A DNA stretch of 64,000 nt from Solibacillus sp. FSL H8-0523 (GTDB lineage Bacteria > Bacillota > Bacilli > Bacillales_A > Planococcaceae), in contig NZ_CP150291.1 in NCBI RefSeq assembly GCF_038051985.1, positions 2,046,001 through 2,110,000 of the forward strand, read 5' to 3'. The notes under the pieces are model-generated. The model did no database searches. It was not told the origin of the DNA and saw only the letters and a program-made list of their open reading frames with translations. Position 1 is the first letter of the stretch. Each line of letters starts with the position of its first letter. Shown here piece after piece: positions 33,546 to 42,443 of this stretch. The position numbers and the translations under genes were made by a program.

Positions 33546-36359
33546 ATGTCGAACAATGTATTACTTGCAGGTTCTCCATGGTCAGCATTCTCTGGTCCTA
33601 ACTTAGGTTATGTACTAGAGCAATACGACTTATTCCTGCAATCTCCTGAAGAAGTAGAACCGGAATTAGTACAATTATTCCAAGCTTACGGTGGTCCTGT
33701 ATTTGCAGATGGTCAAGCACCAGTTGCAACAACTACAGCTGCTCAAGCAGGTTCTGGAGACTACAAAAAAGTATTAGCTGCAGTAAAATTAGCAGCATCT
33801 ATCCGTGAGAATGGTCACTTTGCGGCAGATCTTTATCCATTAAAGAACCGTGTATTAGATACAGCTCGTTTTGAAGAAAGCGTATTCAATCTAACAGACG
33901 CTGATCTTGCTGCGATTCCAGCTGAAGTGTTCTTCACAACAGTGCCAGCAGGCGTTACAAACGGTAAACAAGCAATCGACTACTTAAAATCAGTGTACTC
34001 TGACAAAGTTGGCGTTGAAGTATCACACTTACAAAATCCAGAAGAGCGCGCTTGGATTGAAGCACAAGTAGAATCAGGTGCCTTCAAACAAACATTAGCT
34101 GCTGATGAAAAGAAATCAGTTTTAGAGCGTTTAACACGCATCGAAAACTTTGAAAAATTCATTCACAAAACATTCGTAGGTCAAAAACGCTTCTCTGGTG
34201 AAGGTTTAGACACACAAATTATTTTATTAGATGAAATCATTAAATCGTCGGAAAACAATGGCGTTAAAGACGTACGTATCGGTATGGCTCACCGTGGCCG
34301 TTTAAATGTGTTAACACACGTATTAAACAAACCATACGACATGATGTTCTCTGACTTTGCACACGTTTCAAATGACCTATTCTTACCAGAAGACGGTAAA
34401 TTAGAAATTACAAAAGGTTGGACAGGCGACGTTAAATACCACATGGGTGCTTCATACACGTATGATTCTGGTTTAAACGTTAAATTAGCTTACAACCCAT
34501 CTCACTTAGAGGTTGGTAACCCAATCGTAATCGGTTCTGTTCGTGCTGCACAAGATGATACATCAGCTGCAGGCTTTGCGAAACATGATGCTGCTAAAGC
34601 ACTAGGGATTATTTTACACGGTGATGCTGCATTCGCTGGTCAAGGTATCGTGACTGAAGGTTTTAACTTCTCACAAGTTAAAGGTTTCACAACAGGTGGT
34701 ACTGTACAAATTATCGCTAACAACATGATCGGTTTCACTACGGAATTATTTGATTCACGTTCTTCTAACTACGCATCTGACCCAGCAAAAGGTTATGATA
34801 TCCCAGTTATTCACGTGAACGCAGATAGCCCAGAAACTGTTGCTGCTGTAGGTCGCTTCGTTGCTGCTTACCGTGCAAAATTCAAAAAAGACATCGTAAT
34901 CGATTTAATCGGTTACCGTCGTTACGGTCACAACGAAACAGATGACCCAACTGTAACAAACCCAGAAACATATAAATTAGTTGCTAAACAAGAACCAATT
35001 CGTGCGTTATACGGTGCTGAATTAGCGACTGCGGGTGTATTATCTGCAGACGAAGTAAAAGCATTAGACGCGAAAATTTACGCTGAAATGCAAGCAGCAT
35101 ACGATCACGTTAAATCGATGGCAGAAAAAGACGAGCACAAAACGCCGGATATGCCAGAAGAATTAAAAGTTGAATTCCCAGAAATCAACACAGCTGTTGA
35201 TATGGAGCGTTTAACGAAAGTGAACGAAGATTTACTAGTATTTGAAGAAGGCTTTGAGCCACAAAACAAATTAGGTAAAATCTTAGCAAAACGTCGTGAT
35301 GCATTTGCTGAAGCGAAAATTGACTGGGGTCATGCAGAAACATTAGCATACGCTACAATTACGCAAGACGGCACACCAGTTCGTTTCACTGGTCAAGATG
35401 CACAACGTGGTACGTTCTCTCAACGTCACTTAGTATTACATGATAAAAACAATGGTGCTGAATTCACACCACTACACCACGTAGAAGGCGTGAATGCTTC
35501 ATTCACAGTTTACAACTCACCACTTACTGAGCCAGGTGTAGTAGGCTATGAATATGGTTACAACTTAGAAAACCAAAACGTATTATCTGTATGGGAAGCA
35601 CAATTCGGTGACTTCTCGAACATGGCACAAGTAATGTTCGATAACTTCATCTCAAGTGCTCGTTCTAAATGGGGTCAAAAATCTGGTTTCGTAATCCTTT
35701 TACCACACGGGTATGAAGGCCAAGGTCCAGAGCACTCATCTAGCCGTATGGAACGTTACTTACAATTATCAGCTGAAAACAACTGGTTCGTAGCAAACTG
35801 TTCAAATGCAGGTAACTACTACCACCTATTACGTCGTCAAGCAGCACTTTTAGGTACTGAAGGCGTTCGTCCATTAGTAGTTGTTTCACCGAAGAGTCTA
35901 CTACGTCACCCATTAGCTGCAGCATCTGCTGATCAACTTGCAAACGGTCGCTTCCAAGAAGTTATCGAGCAAGAAGGCTTAGGTAAAAATGTAGAAGCAG
36001 TTGAAAAAGTAATTCTTGGTACAGGTAAAGTAATGATCGACCTTGCTGAGCGCGTGAAGGACGGAGAAGGTTTTGATCACTTACACATCGTACGTGTTGA
36101 ACAAATCTATCCATTCCCAACTGCTCAAGTTCAAGAAATCATTGCGCGTTTCCCGAATGCAAAAGAAATCGTTTGGGTACAAGAAGAGCCTAAAAACCAA
36201 GGTTCTTGGACATTTGTTCTTGAAACATTATATGATATCGCTGAAGGCAAAAAAGTACGCTATGTAGGACGTCCTGCAATGAGCTCAACTTCTGAAGGTG
36301 ACGGCGATTCACATAAAGCAGCACAAGCGAAGTTAGTAAACGAAGCGCTTGAAAAATAA
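33546..36359 (+). CDS. odhA: 2-oxoglutarate dehydrogenase E1 component
   Basis: This 937-residue thiamine-diphosphate enzyme decarboxylates 2-oxoglutarate in the TCA cycle and passes the succinyl group to OdhB. GMAHRGRLNVL, the ThDP/Mg site GDAAFAGQGIVTEG...NN, YRRYGHNETDDP and the C-terminal FEEQIYPFP-type segment VEQIYPFPTAQVQEI are characteristic. The start is the ATG 10 nt after TTGGAGG; an in-frame TTG at 33531 is part of that site. Codon use is strongly biased to A/T-ending preferred codons, as expected for an abundant enzyme. odhB follows after a hairpin. Confidence 0.97.
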   Translation: MSNNVLLAGSPWSAFSGPNLGYVLEQYDLFLQSPEEVEPELVQLFQAYGGPVFADGQAPVATTTAAQAGSGDYKKVLAAVKLAASIRENGHFAADLYPLKNRVLDTARFEESVFNLTDADLAAIPAEVFFTTVPAGVTNGKQAIDYLKSVYSDKVGVEVSHLQNPEERAWIEAQVESGAFKQTLAADEKKSVLERLTRIENFEKFIHKTFVGQKRFSGEGLDTQIILLDEIIKSSENNGVKDVRIGMAHRGRLNVLTHVLNKPYDMMFSDFAHVSNDLFLPEDGKLEITKGWTGDVKYHMGASYTYDSGLNVKLAYNPSHLEVGNPIVIGSVRAAQDDTSAAGFAKHDAAKALGIILHGDAAFAGQGIVTEGFNFSQVKGFTTGGTVQIIANNMIGFTTELFDSRSSNYASDPAKGYDIPVIHVNADSPETVAAVGRFVAAYRAKFKKDIVIDLIGYRRYGHNETDDPTVTNPETYKLVAKQEPIRALYGAELATAGVLSADEVKALDAKIYAEMQAAYDHVKSMAEKDEHKTPDMPEELKVEFPEINTAVDMERLTKVNEDLLVFEEGFEPQNKLGKILAKRRDAFAEAKIDWGHAETLAYATITQDGTPVRFTGQDAQRGTFSQRHLVLHDKNNGAEFTPLHHVEGVNASFTVYNSPLTEPGVVGYEYGYNLENQNVLSVWEAQFGDFSNMAQVMFDNFISSARSKWGQKSGFVILLPHGYEGQGPEHSSSRMERYLQLSAENNWFVANCSNAGNYYHLLRRQAALLGTEGVRPLVVVSPKSLLRHPLAAASADQLANGRFQEVIEQEGLGKNVEAVEKVILGTGKVMIDLAERVKDGEGFDHLHIVRVEQIYPFPTAQVQEIIARFPNAKEIVWVQEEPKNQGSWTFVLETLYDIAEGKKVRYVGRPAMSSTSEGDGDSHKAAQAKLVNEALEK

Positions 36360-36379
36360 TTAGTAAACTTGAATCAATA

Positions 36380-36408
36380 TCGGCTACTCTAAAAATAAGA
36401 GTAGCCGG
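36380..36408 (+). promoter_or_regulatory. intercistronic hairpin between odhA and odhB
   Basis: A perfect 10-bp stem (CGGCTACTCT with AGAGTAGCCG, loop of 7 nt) has no T-tract. It is not a canonical terminator, and may be an mRNA-stability or processing element. Confidence 0.6.
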
Positions 36409-36449
36409 CTATACAAATATGTATAGCGTAATTAAAGGAGGATATTAAC

Positions 36450-37697
36450 GTGGCTGAAATCAAAGTCCCTGAGTTAGCAGAATCAATTACTGAAGGCACA
36501 ATTGCCCAGTGGGTTAAAAAAGTTGGAGATCGCGTAGAAAAAGGCGAATTCATCGTAGAATTAGAAACAGATAAAGTAAACGCTGAAATCATCTCTGAAG
36601 AAGCAGGCGTATTAACACAAATTTTAGCTGAAGAAGGCGACACTGTACTTGTAGGTCAAGTAATCGCAGTAGTTGAAGCTGGCGAAGGCGCAGCACCTGC
36701 TCCAGCAGCTAAAGAAGAAGCACCTGCAGCACCAGCTCCAGCACAAGAAGCTCCAAAAGCGGCAGCGCCAGCTCCTGTAGTAGTTGAAACTTCTGGTGAG
36801 CGCGTAATCGCATCTCCAGCAGCTCGTAAATTAGCTCGTGAAAAAGGAATCGATCTTGCAGCGATTTCTCCAGTAGATCCACAAGGCCGCGTACGTGTTC
36901 AAGACGTAGCAGCTCACGGTACAGCTCCAGTTGCACAAGCAGCAGTAGCAGCACCTGTAGCGAACGGTCCAATGATCTTCACACCAGCTGGTGACTCTGA
37001 TCGTGTAACAGTTGAAAAAATGTCTCGCCGTCGTCAAACGATTGCAAAACGTTTATTAGAAGTTAAACAATCAACAGCAATGTTAACTACGTTCAACGAA
37101 ATCGACATGACAAACATCATGGCATTACGTAAACGTAAACAAGAACAATTCGTGAAAGCAAACGACATCAAATTAGGTTTCATGTCATTCTTCACAAAAG
37201 CTGTTGTTGCAGCACTTAAAAAATATCCATACGTTAACGCTCAAATTAACGGTGACGAAATTCACTTAAACAACTTCTTCGATATCGGTATCGCGGTATC
37301 AACTGAAGAAGGTTTAGTAGTACCAGTAGTTCGTGATGCTAACGCTAAGAACTTTGCTGAAATCGAGAAAAACATTGCTGAATTAGCAGGTAAAGCTCGC
37401 GACAAGAAATTAGGCTTAAACGACATGGCTGGTGGATCATTCACTATCACAAACGGTGGTGTATTCGGTTCATTAATGTCAACGCCTATCATGAACGGTA
37501 CACAAGCTGGTATTTTAGGTATGCACTCAATCGTTAACCGCCCAGTAGCAGTTAACGGTGAAGTTCAAATCCGTCCAATGATGTACGTGGCATTATCTTA
37601 TGACCACCGTATCATCGATGGTAAAGATTCTGTAGGCTTCTTAAAAACAGTTAAAGAAATGATCGAAAACCCAGAAGACTTATTATTAAACTCTTAA
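36450..37697 (+). CDS. odhB: 2-oxoglutarate dehydrogenase E2 (dihydrolipoyl succinyltransferase)
   Basis: This 415-residue core of the complex has a lipoyl domain (1-76, lipoylated Lys42 in ETDKVN), an Ala/Pro-rich flexible linker (77-108), an E3/E1-binding domain (113-150, [15 protein letters not shown]) and a catalytic trimer domain (185-415) ending in [16 protein letters not shown] with the active His. It has no second lipoyl domain. The start is a GTG after AAAGGAGGAT. E3 (lpd) is not in the window and would be shared with other dehydrogenases. Confidence 0.97.
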   Translation: MAEIKVPELAESITEGTIAQWVKKVGDRVEKGEFIVELETDKVNAEIISEEAGVLTQILAEEGDTVLVGQVIAVVEAGEGAAPAPAAKEEAPAAPAPAQEAPKAAAPAPVVVETSGERVIASPAARKLAREKGIDLAAISPVDPQGRVRVQDVAAHGTAPVAQAAVAAPVANGPMIFTPAGDSDRVTVEKMSRRRQTIAKRLLEVKQSTAMLTTFNEIDMTNIMALRKRKQEQFVKANDIKLGFMSFFTKAVVAALKKYPYVNAQINGDEIHLNNFFDIGIAVSTEEGLVVPVVRDANAKNFAEIEKNIAELAGKARDKKLGLNDMAGGSFTITNGGVFGSLMSTPIMNGTQAGILGMHSIVNRPVAVNGEVQIRPMMYVALSYDHRIIDGKDSVGFLKTVKEMIENPEDLLLNS

Positions 37698-37715
37698 TCG
37701 GTAGCGATTATATTG

Positions 37716-37750
37716 AAACCACTCTGCATTTTGCAGAGTGGTTTTTTGCA
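37716..37750 (+). terminator. terminator after odhB
   Basis: AACCACTCTGCA and TGCAGAGTGGTT form a perfect 12-bp stem with a 3-nt loop, followed by T4. Confidence 0.92.
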
Positions 37751-37851
37751 TTTAAATTAGAGTTTAGCGACGTTTTCGTATGAAGTGTGGGGGGCGTGTA
37801 CACACCTTCTAGCTAATATGTGAGTGCATAAGAAGTGAGGTGGTGCGTTAA

Positions 37852-37892
37852 AAGAAATAGTGTTTAGAATTCGATGAAACTAAACACTAATA
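37852..37892 (-). terminator. terminator of the 52-aa minus-strand gene
   Basis: A 10-bp inverted repeat, TAGTGTTTAG / CTAAACACTA, is followed on the minus strand by TTTCTTTT. It lies about 13 nt after the stop of the small gene. Confidence 0.65.
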
Positions 37893-37902
37893 AAGGGTAA
37901 TT

Positions 37903-38061
37903 CTATGATGGGTTAATAGGAGTAGGATTATTATCTTCCTGAGGTGGTCCTTCAGTTGAAAAGAGGTCATAAGCAATTAAAGTAACCTCTAATTTTTCTT
38001 CAAGACTTTTTATTTCGTTAATCTGCTCAGATCCAAGGTTTGCAAATTTTCTTTTTACCAA
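37903..38061 (-). CDS. small hypothetical protein (52 aa)
   Basis: A 52-residue minus-strand frame begins MVKRKFANLGSEQINEIKSL, has an amphipathic helix (INEIKSLEEKLEVTLIAYDLF) and a Pro/Asn-rich acidic tail (EGPPQEDNNPTPINPS). It starts at a TTG 10 nt after AAAGGA and is followed by its own terminator, which makes it a good candidate for a genuine small gene. No family is recognised. It is isolated in a 1-kb gene-poor region between odhB and the ATP-grasp operon. Confidence 0.6.
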   Translation of the reverse strand: MVKRKFANLGSEQINEIKSLEEKLEVTLIAYDLFSTEGPPQEDNNPTPINPS

Positions 38062-38754
38062 ATGAGTCGCATCCTTTCTTGGTTATATAAGTTAGTATGA
38101 GTACTAATAATGTATTTAACCTGAATAATTTATAGGAAGATGAAAAGTGAACTGCTTGAAAAAGACAACCATCAGCCAACATTCAGATATCACAGAAATA
38201 ATTTTATTTCTAAAATGAATGATTTAAATGTGGAGAGTTGGAGTAGATTAAATTAAGAGAAATCCAAGTATTGACTTCATATAACTGAATATTTAGAAAA
38301 TATTGCGTGGGAAATAAGCAAGAAAAAATGAAATCTCACATACATCAGCTAAATAAGCAAGATAATGCTTAAAAGCCACTTGCTTATACGAAATTAATTA
38401 TATGAAATGAAGGGAATGACTTCTAGGGGAAATAGCGTACAATTAAAATAAGAGTGCTCCTGCAATTACTCATCAAAAGCTTGGAGACATGCTCAAAATA
38501 GCTTTCTCTGTATCGCAATACAATGAAAATAAACCTCGAACCAATCCTAATCAACTCGCTCCCTTTTCAACGTAGGAGAACAAACTATATTCATATAATT
38601 TTAATTCATCTAAAACTTTCTTAGATTATGTTTCCAAGTGACAAAAATAGGAAATATATATAGTTATAAGAAAATTTATTTCGCACAGAGAAAGGATTTT
38701 CTCTGTCGAATCGTGTATTTATACTAAGTAGGTACATAATGAGGAGGGCGATGA
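38062..38754. other. gene-poor region with decayed-looking coding fragments
   Basis: No intact gene is seen. A plus-strand 39-codon frame (38141-38257, MKSELLEKDNHQPTFRYHRN...) is continued, after frame changes, by LREIQVLTSYN and EYLENIAWEIS up to about 38330, like a frameshifted gene relic. A 9-bp hairpin (ACAGAGAAA / TTCTCTGT) lies at about 38685-38706. The promoter of the ATP-grasp operon should lie in the last 100 bp, but no clear -35/-10 pair was recognised. Confidence 0.4.
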
Positions 38755-40206
38755 ATGTTTAAGACATATGAAACCGCAACATTTTTTGATGAAATGCTTG
38801 AGCAAGGCTTACCAAAAAAACATTATATTCCGTTTTATGAACAGCTCTTACAATTTACGAATGAGCAGTTGGTGCAAAAGCATAATGCTGCGCAGTCGAG
38901 CTTTCTACGTCAAGGAATTACCTTTACCGTTTATGGTGCAAAGGGTGGGACGGAGCGTACGATGCCGTTTGACTTTATTCCGATCATTATTCCGAATGAA
39001 AACTGGAAAGAAATCGAACGAGGGATCAAGCAGCGTGTGAAGGCATTAAATTTGTTTTTACAGGATGTCTACAATGAGCGAAATATACTTAACGACGGCC
39101 TGATTCCGGCGCATTTAGTAGATGATAATCCGTATTACTATCGCCAGGTCATTGGGGCCAATGTCGCGATTGGTAATCATATTTTCATGGCGGGTATTGA
39201 TTTAATTCGTGATGAATTTGGAACGTATCGTGTGCTTGAGGATAATTTACGTAATCCATCCGGGCTGAGCTATGTATTCCAAAACCGCTATGTGATGCGT
39301 AAAACGTACCCAGAGTTTTTTAGTGCCTATGCATTAGAGTCTCTAGAGGACGTGATGCGTGATATGCAACAAGCCTTATTATCGCACCGTCCACAGTATT
39401 TAGAACCGTCAGAAGAGCCGCAAGCGGTGTTACTTACAGCTGGTGTGTATAATTCGGCGTACTATGACCATGTTTTTTTAGCAAAGGAAATGAATATTCC
39501 GCTTGTCGAAGGCCGTGATCTACTTGTAAAGGATGATCGGGTGTATTTAAAAACCATTCATGGTCTTAAGCGTGTCGACATTATTTATCGACGCATTGAT
39601 GATGATTTTTTAGATCCGACGGTGTTCCGTGAAGATTCACTGCTCGGTGTTCCAGGTATTTTACACGCATATAAAGAGGGCAATGTGGCCATTTTAAATG
39701 CCGTTGGAAATGGTGTTGCCGATGATAAGGCGATGTATGCATATGTTCCTGATATGATTCGCTATTACTTGTACGAAGAGCCAATCATTGAAAACGTAAA
39801 AACGTATTTATTAAGTAACGAAGAAGAAAAACAATACGTGCTAGATAACTTAGATAAGCTAGTTGTAAAAAATGTAGGGGCTTCAGGTGGCTATGATATG
39901 CTAATTGGCCCGCATGCGACAGACGAACTACGTGAGATTTTCCGCGAAAAGATTCTCGAAGCGCCGCATCAATATATCGCCCAGCCAACAATCATGCTGT
40001 CACGTGCACCGGCTTTTCAGAAAGAGCGCTTTTATCCGTGTCATATCGATTTGCGAATTTATGTCATTCAAGGGACCGAAACACATATCGTCCCAGGTGG
40101 CTTATCCCGTGTGGCATTAAAAGAAGGCTCGCTCGTTGTGAACTCATCACAAGGTGGTGGCGGTAAGGATACATGGGTGTTAAAGGGGGACGAGGGGCAT
40201 GCTTAG
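38755..40206 (+). CDS. circularly permuted ATP-grasp protein
   Basis: This 483-residue protein belongs to the COG2308/CP_ATPgrasp_1 family (PF04174 type), a predicted amide- or peptide-bond-forming ligase with a circularly permuted ATP-grasp fold. Visible family blocks are FDFIPIIIPNENWKEIERGIKQRVKALNLFLQDVY, IPAHLVDDNPYYYRQV, GTYRVLEDNLRNPSGLSYV, VVKNVGASGGYDMLIGP and CHIDLRIYVIQG...PGGLSRVALKEGSLVVNSSQGGGGKDTW. The ATG follows GGAGGGCG. It overlaps the alpha-E gene by 8 nt. Its substrate has not been established in the family as far as I know. Confidence 0.92.
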   Translation: MFKTYETATFFDEMLEQGLPKKHYIPFYEQLLQFTNEQLVQKHNAAQSSFLRQGITFTVYGAKGGTERTMPFDFIPIIIPNENWKEIERGIKQRVKALNLFLQDVYNERNILNDGLIPAHLVDDNPYYYRQVIGANVAIGNHIFMAGIDLIRDEFGTYRVLEDNLRNPSGLSYVFQNRYVMRKTYPEFFSAYALESLEDVMRDMQQALLSHRPQYLEPSEEPQAVLLTAGVYNSAYYDHVFLAKEMNIPLVEGRDLLVKDDRVYLKTIHGLKRVDIIYRRIDDDFLDPTVFREDSLLGVPGILHAYKEGNVAILNAVGNGVADDKAMYAYVPDMIRYYLYEEPIIENVKTYLLSNEEEKQYVLDNLDKLVVKNVGASGGYDMLIGPHATDELREIFREKILEAPHQYIAQPTIMLSRAPAFQKERFYPCHIDLRIYVIQGTETHIVPGGLSRVALKEGSLVVNSSQGGGGKDTWVLKGDEGHA

Positions 40207-41146
40207 TCGCGTAGCAGATTCATTATATTGGTTAGGGCGTTACAGTGAACGCATTTATACAAATGCTTACATTGCAGACGCGCAAATGGACCAAATGTTG
40301 GAGCTTGGTCGCACGGATGGTCAGTACGAACAACAATGGTCGTGTGTACTGAGTATTGGTGGGTATATGGATGATTACGAGAAACGCTATAGCCATTATG
40401 AAGAGGAAGATATGTTATTTTACCTACTTTCCGATAAGCAAAACTTCAATTCGATTGAAAGTTTGCTGCAAAGTATTCGAGACAATGCGAAAAATACCCG
40501 TGACTCCATCCCTAAAGCATTATTTGAACAGTGGAATAGTCTATTCCTAACGAATCAAGAAAACCCATTACAAGCGCCGTACAACGTGTTAAATGCGACG
40601 GAGTTTTTATTGACGGTTCAAACAACGAGTTTAACCGCAACAGGGATAATCGATTCCTTAATGACGCGTAATGAATGCTTCTTATTTGTGAAAATCGGTA
40701 AATGGCTAGAGCGCTCTGAAAAGACGGCGTTAATTTTATTGACATTGATGGAAAATGCCAGTACATTAAATCGTGATTTTGCGGTTACGTATGCACTTCA
40801 GTTAACGAATACACTAGACGAATATACACGTCGATCCCGTCATCGTGAAGCCGATTTAGTTTTGAAATTCTTAATTCAAGATGCGTATTGCTCACGTTCG
40901 GTTTCTTACGGCGTACGAAAAATCAAAAAAACATTATTAGAGATTGAAAATAATGAAATTCGCTCGTATGCAACACATTTATTTGAAATAATCGAAATTC
41001 TAGAACAATTCATTGAAAAAGACCCAACGCCCATGTCACGCGAAGACCGCATTGAATGGGTACGAGAAATCCACAGGCAATGCATCCAACTTGGTCCGAT
41101 TTTCTCACAAACGTATTATTTAACCGAACCAATTTTAGTGGAATAA
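40199..41146 (+). CDS. alpha-E domain protein
   Basis: This 315-residue helical protein of the Alpha-E family (PF04168/COG2307 type) opens with MLSRVADSLYWLGRYSERIYTNAYIAD, the family signature, and carries DNAKNTRDSIPKALFEQWN, FLFVKIGKWLERSEKTA and SVSYGVRKIKKTLLEIE. The family is always found beside or fused to the circularly permuted ATP-grasp protein, which is the case here with an 8-nt overlap. No catalytic residues are known; it may be an accessory or acceptor-binding subunit. Confidence 0.92.
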   Translation: MLSRVADSLYWLGRYSERIYTNAYIADAQMDQMLELGRTDGQYEQQWSCVLSIGGYMDDYEKRYSHYEEEDMLFYLLSDKQNFNSIESLLQSIRDNAKNTRDSIPKALFEQWNSLFLTNQENPLQAPYNVLNATEFLLTVQTTSLTATGIIDSLMTRNECFLFVKIGKWLERSEKTALILLTLMENASTLNRDFAVTYALQLTNTLDEYTRRSRHREADLVLKFLIQDAYCSRSVSYGVRKIKKTLLEIENNEIRSYATHLFEIIEILEQFIEKDPTPMSREDRIEWVREIHRQCIQLGPIFSQTYYLTEPILVE

Positions 41147-41195
41147 AAACACCCTAGACAGATGTTAAAGATTAAAACTTAAGGGGAAATGAGCA

Positions 41196-42050
41196 ATGAA
41201 ATATCAAATTACACATACTAATATTTTCAGGTACGAAACCGAGGTGGAACAATCTCTCAATACAACTCGATTAAAGCCACGTAACAACGAATGTCAACGG
41301 CTCATTTCACATGATGTTAAAATTAGCCCGCATTCATTAACGCGCGATAATATCGACATTTGGCGCAATGCAGTCGGCACATTTTTTATTGCGGAAAAGC
41401 ATAGTGTATTAGAAGTCATATCGGTTTCGCATGTAAGTGTTCAGCGCGCACCGTATATTTATCAAATTCATTATTCGGATGAAATGCGCAATATCTTTCA
41501 TTCAGAGCTTTTTAGAGAGCACTACTTACCGTTTCTAACGACATCGCGCTTCACGACATTACTCTATGATCAACTAGAAGAAATACTAGCGGCAGTTGGG
41601 CCGATGAAAAACCCGTTGAAATTTGCATGTGATCTAATGACCTATTTATACCATTCAATTACCTATGATCCAGCCGCAACCACGATTGATACAACGGCAA
41701 CGGAGGTATGGAAGCAGCGCCGAGGTGTGTGCCAAGATTATACGCATGTCATGCTTGGAGTACTACGTTTTGTCAATATTCCAGCGCGTTATATTAGCGG
41801 CTATTTATATGTAGGAGAAGGCGATAATTTAGTTGGTGATACGGCAACACATGCTTGGGTAGAGGTAATGGTGCCGGGGGTTGGTTGGATAGGCCTAGAT
41901 CCTACAAATAATGTCGAGGTACTTGAAAATCATATTAACCTTTGTGTCGGTCGCGATTTCCGTGATGTTTCTCCAATTGAAGGCGTGTATCAAGGTGGTA
42001 TGCATACACTTGAAGTAAAAGTACTAGTAGAAAAAATAGCACACTCTTAA
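41196..42050 (+). CDS. transglutaminase-like cysteine protease family protein
   Basis: This 284-residue cytosolic protein has a Bact_transglu_N region (about 1-85, TTRLKPRNNECQRL) and a transglutaminase core with the triad Cys179 (RRGVCQDYTH), His219 (TATHAWVEV) and Asp235 (IGLDPTNN). Together with the ATP-grasp and alpha-E proteins it completes the conserved COG2308-COG2307-COG1305 set. The likely chemistry is hydrolysis or transfer of an amide made by the ligase, but the product is unknown. The gene is 49 nt downstream with AAGGGGAAATG. A new promoter and a riboswitch follow it. Confidence 0.92.
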   Translation: MKYQITHTNIFRYETEVEQSLNTTRLKPRNNECQRLISHDVKISPHSLTRDNIDIWRNAVGTFFIAEKHSVLEVISVSHVSVQRAPYIYQIHYSDEMRNIFHSELFREHYLPFLTTSRFTTLLYDQLEEILAAVGPMKNPLKFACDLMTYLYHSITYDPAATTIDTTATEVWKQRRGVCQDYTHVMLGVLRFVNIPARYISGYLYVGEGDNLVGDTATHAWVEVMVPGVGWIGLDPTNNVEVLENHINLCVGRDFRDVSPIEGVYQGGMHTLEVKVLVEKIAHS

Positions 42051-42079
42051 AAAAACGTTAACTTTCTGAAAAATGCATA

Positions 42080-42108
42080 TTGACGGAAATGTCGCAATAA
42101 TGTAATAT
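42080..42108 (+). promoter_or_regulatory. sigma-A promoter of the riboswitch/transporter operon
   Basis: TTGACG, a 17-nt spacer and TAATAT sit just before the lysine riboswitch. Confidence 0.8.
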
Positions 42109-42127
42109 GAACCTATCAATTTCATAT

Positions 42128-42402
42128 CAAAACCTCACAAACTCGTGAGGTAGAGGCGCGTTATTTATTAGTTTCTTATGGAGTCATCGAGCTGGCTAAG
42201 AAGTTTGAAAGAAGGAAATATCGCCGAAGTATTGTAAGTGCTCATACTTTTAATGCTGGGTCTGCCGTGAATAATTGCAGAACTGTCTCAATCGTCATCC
42301 CAGATGATTGAGTTGTGCTATCTCAAAATGGGAATGTAGAGGATTTGGGCTAAATATACATGTTTAACGACCTGAAGATCTTCTTTTAGGTCGTTTTTTG
42401 TA
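42128..42402 (+). promoter_or_regulatory. lysine riboswitch (L-box) with terminator
   Basis: The leader carries the conserved lysine-riboswitch blocks in order: GAGGTAGAGGCGCG (42137-42150), GAAGGAAATATCGCCGAAG (42211-42229) and GCTGGGTCTGCC (42255-42266), with a P4/P5-like hairpin (CAATCGTCATCCCAGATGATTG). A Rho-independent hairpin follows (AACGACCT...AGGTCGTT, T5; about 42365-42400), 40 nt before the binding-protein gene. When lysine is bound, the terminator is expected to form and shut the operon off. This identifies the downstream ABC transporter as lysine-regulated. Confidence 0.9.
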
Positions 42403-42443
42403 TACATGAATCCCAAAAAATATATAAAAAGGAGAGATTTACA

